Shown here: positions 26,844 to 31,700 of the stretch, in pieces
How positions within the stretch are numbered: the stretch's first letter is position 1
Layout of the letters: every line of letters starts with the position of its first letter
DNA from: Bacillota bacterium
GTDB lineage: Bacteria > Bacillota > Clostridia > Lachnospirales > Lachnospiraceae
Length of the DNA stretch: 31,700 nucleotides
Assembly (NCBI GenBank): GCA_023399455.1
Contig: JAEWPN010000040.1
Span: forward strand, 1-31,700
Direction of reading: 5' to 3'
Notes under the pieces: generated by a model
What the model was told of the DNA's origin: nothing
What the model saw: the letters and a program-made list of their open reading frames with translations, nothing else
The model's database searches: none
Translations under genes and position numbers: made by a program

Positions 26844-28740
26844 TTCTTTGACAATAAAAGAGCTGTCCTATTATATTTTCTTCATATTGATGTTCACGGC
26901 GAAGGGACTTGGTTTGGACAGCGGCGATAAGCTATATTATGTACTTAGTCTGGCTGCTTTGGTATGTATTGTCTGTAAGCTTTGCATGACAGAGTACCGC
27001 CTTATAGAGGCCGCGGCTATAGGTATGTTAGTACTTATAGCCTTTTTCGCATATATAAATTCCGGCAGATTGGGAATCGTATTAAGCGTTCTCGCAATCG
27101 TAGGGATGAAGGACATGGATGTTGGGAAATTATTCAGGCTGGGGCTTGTCACGTTTGGGACAACTTTTATAGTGACTGTTTTGGGAGCAATCACCGGAGT
27201 TATTCCCAACCCTTTGGTCGTTCATGAAAAGGGCGCTATCGGCGAAGTGATACGGTGGGGCATGGGATACAGTACGGGAAATATTTTTCATGTCTCTTAC
27301 TTTATACTGGTTGTGCTGTTGGTCTATCATATGGGTGCGAGATATGGGTTAAAAAATCTATTTTGGCTGATGGCGGGCAATATATTGGTCTTTGCATTCT
27401 CACTAAGCTATACGGGAGTCGCAGTGACCTCTATTTATCTCCTGCTGAATTTATATGCTATAAAGCGCAAAAGACTCAGCTTACCGGAACGGGTTCTTTG
27501 TCAGCTGCCGCTGCCCCTATGCCTTTTGTTTTCGTTTATCATGCCATTTTTAGTAAAGTCTCCTCTAGGGCAGAAGTTGGATTCTTTCTTACAAGCGAGG
27601 CTCAGCTTTTCTTATTATTATTTAACCAATCAGCCAATTACTCTATTGGGAGCACGCATGAAAGAGGTTCCGTATTTTTGGGTCATCATGGATAATGGAT
27701 ACGTATACATTCTCATGACCTTTGGAGTGATTGTACTTCTTCTGTTTATATTAGCGTATATGTCTGCTGTCATTACTTACACCAGACGGGGAGAACATGG
27801 TAAGCTGGCTATCATTTTTTGCTTTTTACTGTATGGAATTATGGAGCAGTTTATATCTAACGCATTTATGAATCTGTCTTTGTTGTTTATCGGTGAAATG
27901 CTATTTAATGCACAAAATCCGAGAAAAATTATGAGGCTTCAAAAAATCGGAATTTTTTCCGGCTTGATTAAAATAGGAGAGAAAAAAGTATTATTTCTTA
28001 AAAAGAAGTCAGTCCGAAGAGAGAAAGTGGTAGAAAAAATAGTACATAGGAGAAAATGGATATGGCTGTCTGCTGGTATGGCAGGAGTGCTGAGTATTTT
28101 TGTATATATATCTTTCGAACCTAAGGCAGATTATATTACGGTACCGCTTACCGCCCTTAATTATATTGATGCACAAGGGGCCCTCTTTCATACCGAAGAT
28201 GTGTATGAACAAAAAAGCGATTTGAATAATTTGATGGAACATTACAGACAGATAACTACTGACGAGAATTTCTGTAATAAAGTACTTTCAGAATTGAAGA
28301 AAAACGACGGAAATAATGTCGATGAAGCTGCTGATCTAACAACAGGGAAATTGAAGAGTATGGTGGAGTTTTCCCTTCCTCAATATGTGCATAGCAGTGG
28401 AATTTATAACGTCTTCAGAATGCGCATTTTAGAAACTGATTGTGATATCTCCGAGGAGACCTATGTATCCATTTTGAAGGAAATTACTGGAGAGCTTCAA
28501 TCGGAAAATGAGAAGGCGGGTATTTCTACAGAGCTGCTTATACCTGAAAGAATATGGAAAAGTGAAGGAACTGATAGAATTGAACATATTGTTTATAAGG
28601 ATTCGTATTTTGTTAAAAAGGACGGCAACATTGTGAGGACAGAACAGATCAGAACCGCAATTATATGGATGCTAATGGGCGCCATGACGGGAAGTATAAT
28701 ATCCGGGGCATGTGTGGCAGGTGTGAATAGAAAAACATAA
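26821..28740 (+). CDS. Wzy-like polymerase fused to Wzz/CpsC-like chain-length domain
   Basis: A 639-aa membrane protein in two parts. Residues 1 to about 375 hold ten or so helices in O-antigen polymerase style (GMGYSTGNIFHVSYFIL in the middle, and a hydrophobic FISNAFMNLSLLFIGEML at the end). A basic linker follows, then a helix at about 413-433, an extracytoplasmic domain of roughly 175 residues with predicted long helices, and a final helix ending in MLMGAMTGSIISGACVAG, a small-residue G-x3-G-x4-G pattern. The helix/soluble domain/helix layout is that of Wzz and Gram-positive CpsC co-polymerases that set chain length. Having both in one chain is unusual. Sequence similarity to Wzz is not obvious by eye, so the second half is a topology-based call. 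The gene starts inside the SGNH gene. Confidence 0.75.
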   Translation: MKQNSIIDSLTIKELSYYIFFILMFTAKGLGLDSGDKLYYVLSLAALVCIVCKLCMTEYRLIEAAAIGMLVLIAFFAYINSGRLGIVLSVLAIVGMKDMDVGKLFRLGLVTFGTTFIVTVLGAITGVIPNPLVVHEKGAIGEVIRWGMGYSTGNIFHVSYFILVVLLVYHMGARYGLKNLFWLMAGNILVFAFSLSYTGVAVTSIYLLLNLYAIKRKRLSLPERVLCQLPLPLCLLFSFIMPFLVKSPLGQKLDSFLQARLSFSYYYLTNQPITLLGARMKEVPYFWVIMDNGYVYILMTFGVIVLLLFILAYMSAVITYTRRGEHGKLAIIFCFLLYGIMEQFISNAFMNLSLLFIGEMLFNAQNPRKIMRLQKIGIFSGLIKIGEKKVLFLKKKSVRREKVVEKIVHRRKWIWLSAGMAGVLSIFVYISFEPKADYITVPLTALNYIDAQGALFHTEDVYEQKSDLNNLMEHYRQITTDENFCNKVLSELKKNDGNNVDEAADLTTGKLKSMVEFSLPQYVHSSGIYNVFRMRILETDCDISEETYVSILKEITGELQSENEKAGISTELLIPERIWKSEGTDRIEHIVYKDSYFVKKDGNIVRTEQIRTAIIWMLMGAMTGSIISGACVAGVNRKT

Positions 28741-28754
28741 TGAATCGGCACAGA

Positions 28755-28771
28755 CAGCAATATTGATGCTG
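28755..28771. repeat. Small inverted repeat upstream of the ugd promoter
   Basis: CAGCA (28755-28759) and TGCTG (28767-28771) pair across a 7-base loop, six bases before the -35 hexamer at 28777. There is no T run, so this is not a clear terminator. It could be an activator site or chance. Confidence 0.25.
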
Positions 28772-28776
28772 AAAGA

Positions 28777-28805
28777 TTGTAATTATGGTATAGGTCCGAT
28801 ATAAT
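28777..28805 (+). promoter_or_regulatory. Sigma-A type promoter before ugd
   Basis: TTGTAA (28777-28782), a 17-bp spacer and TATAAT (28800-28805). Transcription would start near 28812, giving a leader of only about 20 bases before ATG 28833. The hexamers, spacer length and much of the spacer and flank match the promoter at 18836-18864, suggesting common regulation or a copied promoter. Confidence 0.7.
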
Positions 28806-28832
28806 AAAAGAATGAACGGAGGAAACAAGCTT

Positions 28833-30143
28833 ATGAAATTAGCAGTAGCAGGAACTGGCTATGTAGGCCTGGTTGCAGGAGTTTGCTTTGCGGAGGTAGG
28901 ACATGACGTAACTTGTGTGGATGTGGATAAAAATAAAGTAGAACTGATGGAGTCTGGAAGGTCCCCTATTTTTGAAACGGGATTGGAAGAGTTGATGCGG
29001 AAGAACTATGCCCTGGGAAGGCTTCATTATACGATAGATTATAAGAATGCCTATAAGGATGCCGACGCTATTTTTATTGGAGTGGGAACGCCTGAGAGAC
29101 CTGACGGGTCGGCTAATTTGAGCTATATTGCCACAGTATCCAGGCAGATTGCTGAATCGGTGGAACGGGATTGCCTTGTAGTGGTAAAGTCCACGGTTCC
29201 GGTTGGAACTAACGATAAGGTAGAACAGTTTATCCGTGACTTCCTCGTGAAGGATGTTACGGTTGAGGTTGCATCCAACCCGGAATTCCTGGCCCAAGGT
29301 TCTGCTGTGCACGATACGCTGCATGCGGCCCGGATTATTATAGGTACGGAAAGCAAACAGGCGGAGGAAAAGTTGATGAAGATATACGAACCCTTTCAGC
29401 TGCCTATCGTATCGGTTAGCAGGCGCAGTGCGGAGATGACCAAATATGCTGCCAACGATTTTCTGGCGCTTAAAATATCATATATGAATGATATTGCGAA
29501 TCTTTGTGAATTGGTCGGAGCCAATATTGAAGATGTGGCGAAAGGAATGAGCTACGATGCACGAATCGGAGCAAATTTTTTGAAAGCAGGCATCGGCTAT
29601 GGAGGAAGCTGTTTCCCGAAGGATACGAAGGCCCTGAAGTTTCTTGCTGAGCAGGCAGGATATCGGCTGGAAACGGTGGAGGCGGCGGTTGAGGTCAATA
29701 CTAGACAAAAGACAAGATTATTTCAGAAGGCCAGTAACCGGATGATTACGTTTGAAGGCTTGAAGGTTGCGGTATTAGGGCTTTCTTTTAAACCGGGAAC
29801 TGATGACTTACGTGAAGCACCTTCTATCGACAACGTAGAATTGCTTCTTGCACATGGCGCAGAAGTTTGTGCGTATGATCCAGTTGCTATGGATAACTTT
29901 AAAGAGAAGTATCCGGAAGGCATGAAAGGCAGAGGGAAAATCTCGTATGTACAGCAACCGGAGGAAGCTTTAAAGGGAGCAAATATATGTTTTATCTTCA
30001 CAGAGTGGAAAGAGATAAAAGAAATCGAAGCCGATACTTTCAAGCGTCTTATGCAGACGCCCCTTGTTTATGACGGGAGAAACATATATGATCTGAAAAA
30101 CATGAAAGAACATGGAGTAGAGTATTACAGTATCGGGAGATAA
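28833..30143 (+). CDS. ugd: UDP-glucose 6-dehydrogenase
   Basis: A 436-aa NAD-dependent enzyme that oxidises UDP-glucose twice to UDP-glucuronate, in the cytoplasm. The N-terminal Rossmann domain shows AGTGYVGLVAGVCFAEVGH and VDVDKNKVE; GVGTPERPDGSANL and KSTVPVGTNDK follow; EFLAQGSAVHDTLHAARIIIG is the substrate strand; KAGIGYGGSCFPKD holds the catalytic C260; the C-terminal nucleotide domain has LGLSFKPGTDDLREAPS and FTEWKE. Length is standard. GGAGGA (28818-28823) nine bases upstream supports ATG 28833 over 28812. It is the only nucleotide-sugar gene in the window, so glucuronate or a sugar derived from it is probably in the glycan. TuaD/KfiD-type family; the call is very sure. Confidence 0.98.
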   Translation: MKLAVAGTGYVGLVAGVCFAEVGHDVTCVDVDKNKVELMESGRSPIFETGLEELMRKNYALGRLHYTIDYKNAYKDADAIFIGVGTPERPDGSANLSYIATVSRQIAESVERDCLVVVKSTVPVGTNDKVEQFIRDFLVKDVTVEVASNPEFLAQGSAVHDTLHAARIIIGTESKQAEEKLMKIYEPFQLPIVSVSRRSAEMTKYAANDFLALKISYMNDIANLCELVGANIEDVAKGMSYDARIGANFLKAGIGYGGSCFPKDTKALKFLAEQAGYRLETVEAAVEVNTRQKTRLFQKASNRMITFEGLKVAVLGLSFKPGTDDLREAPSIDNVELLLAHGAEVCAYDPVAMDNFKEKYPEGMKGRGKISYVQQPEEALKGANICFIFTEWKEIKEIEADTFKRLMQTPLVYDGRNIYDLKNMKEHGVEYYSIGR

Positions 30144-30155
30144 GGGAGACAATCC

Positions 30156-31334
30156 ATGAGAATAGCGATTGATCTCACCTCGTTAGCTGATAATTTTTCA
30201 GGAATAGAGCGCTATGCCATGAGTATAGCCGAAGAATTAATTGCGCTGGATGGTGAGAGAAAGAATACTTATATTTTATTATTCAAAAGAAAAGTTCATA
30301 AGGAGTTCGAAAAATATAAGGGCAGGAAAAATGTCGTTTTCAAGGTGTATCCGGGGCGGAACAAGCTGGTATTCCAACAGATTATACTGCCCTTTTGTCT
30401 GTATGGGATCAAAGCGGATGTATATTTATTTCTGGCGTTCCAGAGCCCGGTGCTTTTTCGCAGAAAGGGAATCTATAACACTATTCACGATCTGACCAGC
30501 TGGGACTGCCCTGAGACCATGAAGAAAAAGATGGAACTGTACTTCAAACTGACAATTAAAAATGCGCTGTGGGTAAGCGAGGGAATCATAGCGATTTCAA
30601 AGTTTACGCGTGATCGGATCGTGGATAAGTTTCATTATAGTAAGAAAAAAATAACGATTGCTTACTGCGGAATATCAGATGTGTTCATGAATTATATAGC
30701 GTCTCAGCCGTCGGAGATTTTGGATAGTGAAGAAAATAAAAAGGGAATCGAAGCCAGGCTTGAAAAAATCAGGAATAAATCGTTAGATATCCGCCATAAA
30801 TATCACCTTCCCGAACAATACCTGCTATGTCTTGCGACTTTGGAACCGCGTAAGAATCTGCCCTTTCTGGTAGAGGCTTATGTGGAGCTGTTAGAGGAGG
30901 GAAAGGTAGACATCCCTCTTGTTCTTGCGGGCCGTAAGGGCTGGATGATGGACGAGTTCCTAAACCGGATCGAAGAGGAATATAGAAAAAATATTGTGGT
31001 TACGGGATTTATCGAAGACGAGGATCTGCCTTATGTATATCATATGGCCGATTGTTTCATCTTTCCCTCTATCTACGAAGGCTTCGGCATGCCGCCGCTG
31101 GAGGCTATGGCAGTAGGCACGATGGTAATTTCATCCGATGCAGCCTCCCTGCCGGAAGTGCTGGGGAAAGCCGCTTCTTATTTTCAGTCGGAAAATAAAG
31201 AGGAGCTGAAAGAAAAAATGCGCCAGGGTATTCATCAGGAATGCGATGAGGTGACAATCCGGGAAATTAAGAAGAGGGTGGAGATGTTCCAGTGGAGGAA
31301 GTCGGCGAAGAAAATTGAGGAAAGAATTCGATGA
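30156..31334 (+). CDS. GT4 glycosyltransferase
   Basis: A 392-aa GT-B fold transferase of the WbaZ/MtfB-like type: IDLTSLADNFSGIERYAMS at the start, YNTIHDLTSWDCPETM, IIAISKFTRDRIV, CLATLEPRKNLPFLVEAY, LVLAGRKGWMMDEF, the E-x7-E site EGFGMPPLE and SSDAASLPEVLGKAA. Many relatives transfer mannose, though specificity cannot be read here. A charged segment of about 35 residues (IASQPSEILDSEENKK and on) between the two halves is longer than usual. GGGAG (30144-30148) sets the start. The stop overlaps the next start (ATGA at 31331). Confidence 0.92.
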   Translation: MRIAIDLTSLADNFSGIERYAMSIAEELIALDGERKNTYILLFKRKVHKEFEKYKGRKNVVFKVYPGRNKLVFQQIILPFCLYGIKADVYLFLAFQSPVLFRRKGIYNTIHDLTSWDCPETMKKKMELYFKLTIKNALWVSEGIIAISKFTRDRIVDKFHYSKKKITIAYCGISDVFMNYIASQPSEILDSEENKKGIEARLEKIRNKSLDIRHKYHLPEQYLLCLATLEPRKNLPFLVEAYVELLEEGKVDIPLVLAGRKGWMMDEFLNRIEEEYRKNIVVTGFIEDEDLPYVYHMADCFIFPSIYEGFGMPPLEAMAVGTMVISSDAASLPEVLGKAASYFQSENKEELKEKMRQGIHQECDEVTIREIKKRVEMFQWRKSAKKIEERIR

Positions 31335-31700
31335 AATTAAAGCAACTGTTTAGAAAGGCACTTTCAGATACTGTTGTCTATAAATTAAAGGATATAATCG
31401 GTATTAAAAACATCCGAAAGATGCTGTCCAAACAAGCGGAAATCGAACCGTATAAAAGGGGATTCTATCCGCACGGTATCAACCTGGTAGGCGATATCAG
31501 GGCTGAGACCGGATTGGGACAAAGTATGCGAATACTGGCGGGTATTATGGAAAACAGCAATATTCCCTTCGACATAAAACAAATAGACCTGCACGGGAAT
31601 CTGGAGCACAATGACAATACATGGGAGCATAAAATCGCGGACAGGGTAAAATATGATATTAATGTAATTAACTGGATACCCGAGACATGGGCAGCGGATT
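31331..31700 (+). CDS. GT4 glycosyltransferase, N-terminal part (cut by window edge)
   Basis: The first 123 codons of an open frame that runs off the window. It begins MKLKQLFRKALSDTVVYKL, a basic helical lead of about 45 residues, then GINLVGDIRAETGLGQSM, the first beta strand and glycine loop of a GT-B transferase, with VINWIPETW at the cut. GAGGAAAG (31317-31324) is six bases upstream, and the ATGA overlap couples it to the preceding gene. The donor half lies outside the window. Enough is visible for a family call only. Confidence 0.8.
   Translation, partial: MKLKQLFRKALSDTVVYKLKDIIGIKNIRKMLSKQAEIEPYKRGFYPHGINLVGDIRAETGLGQSMRILAGIMENSNIPFDIKQIDLHGNLEHNDNTWEHKIADRVKYDINVINWIPETWAAD

Noticed and set aside
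27255..27695. 146-codon plus-strand open frame
   Set aside because: It is a shifted frame inside the fused polymerase gene, with no supported start.
28755..28771. Terminator between the fused polymerase gene and ugd
   Set aside because: Only five base pairs with a 7-base loop and no T run; noted as a possible regulatory repeat instead.
28839..29324. 161-codon minus-strand open frame
   Set aside because: It is a mirror frame of the well-conserved ugd gene.

Overview
The window is a densely packed, single-direction (+ strand) polysaccharide biosynthesis locus. It holds 25 complete genes and one gene cut by the right edge, with no antisense gene, tRNA, rRNA, IS element or CRISPR array that I can support. 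Strong AAGGAGG-type ribosome binding sites, moderate-to-low GC, Gram-positive style protein architectures and a UDP-glucose dehydrogenase/GT4-rich gene set point to a Clostridia-type Firmicute, most likely Lachnospiraceae. That placement is inference from style, not from a marker gene. Neighbouring genes are a few bases apart or overlap (TGATG at 1746, TAATG at 8698, GTGA at 9851, ATGA at 31331, and a 23-nt overlap at 26821), so the locus reads as one long transcription unit with two internal promoters.

Region A (1-6004) is a block of less common transferases: a DUF5672 protein, a GT17-like protein, an unrecognised DUF3431-like protein, a divergent GT11 (fucosyltransferase-like) protein, and a 777-aa fusion of a cytoplasmic GT2 domain to a polytopic GT-C-like (DUF6056-like) membrane domain. 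Region B (6022-18827) is the core assembly block: a Wzy-like polymerase, the priming polyprenyl-phosphate sugar-1-phosphate transferase that starts each lipid-linked repeat unit, GT4 and GT2 transferases, a GH88/GH105-like hydrolase without a signal peptide, a canonical GT11 transferase, two more GT4 enzymes (one with a cysteine cluster), a radical SAM/SPASM enzyme and a GT-C-like membrane transferase.

Region C (18828-28740) follows a good sigma-A promoter. It begins with a PglK-like ABC flippase, then three GT4 enzymes, an MBOAT acyltransferase, its likely SGNH partner, and an unusual 639-aa protein that joins a Wzy-like polymerase to a Wzz/CpsC-like chain-length domain. Region D (28741-31700) follows a second promoter that closely matches the first and carries UDP-glucose 6-dehydrogenase, a GT4 enzyme and the start of another GT4 enzyme.

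Inferred working model: the primer enzyme loads the first sugar on undecaprenyl phosphate, many cytoplasmic GTs (nine GT4, two GT2 domains, two GT11, one GT17, one DUF5672) extend one or more repeat units, the PglK-like ABC protein flips them (no Wzx-type flippase is present in the window), and one or both Wzy-like proteins polymerise them. GT-C enzymes and the MBOAT/SGNH pair would decorate the glycan outside the membrane, and Ugd supplies UDP-glucuronate. Two polymerases and a surplus of GTs suggest either two polysaccharides or a repeat unit with many branches. The most unusual items are the polymerase/chain-length fusion, the GT2/GT-C fusion, the radical SAM and GH105-like enzymes inside the operon, and the near-duplicate internal promoters.
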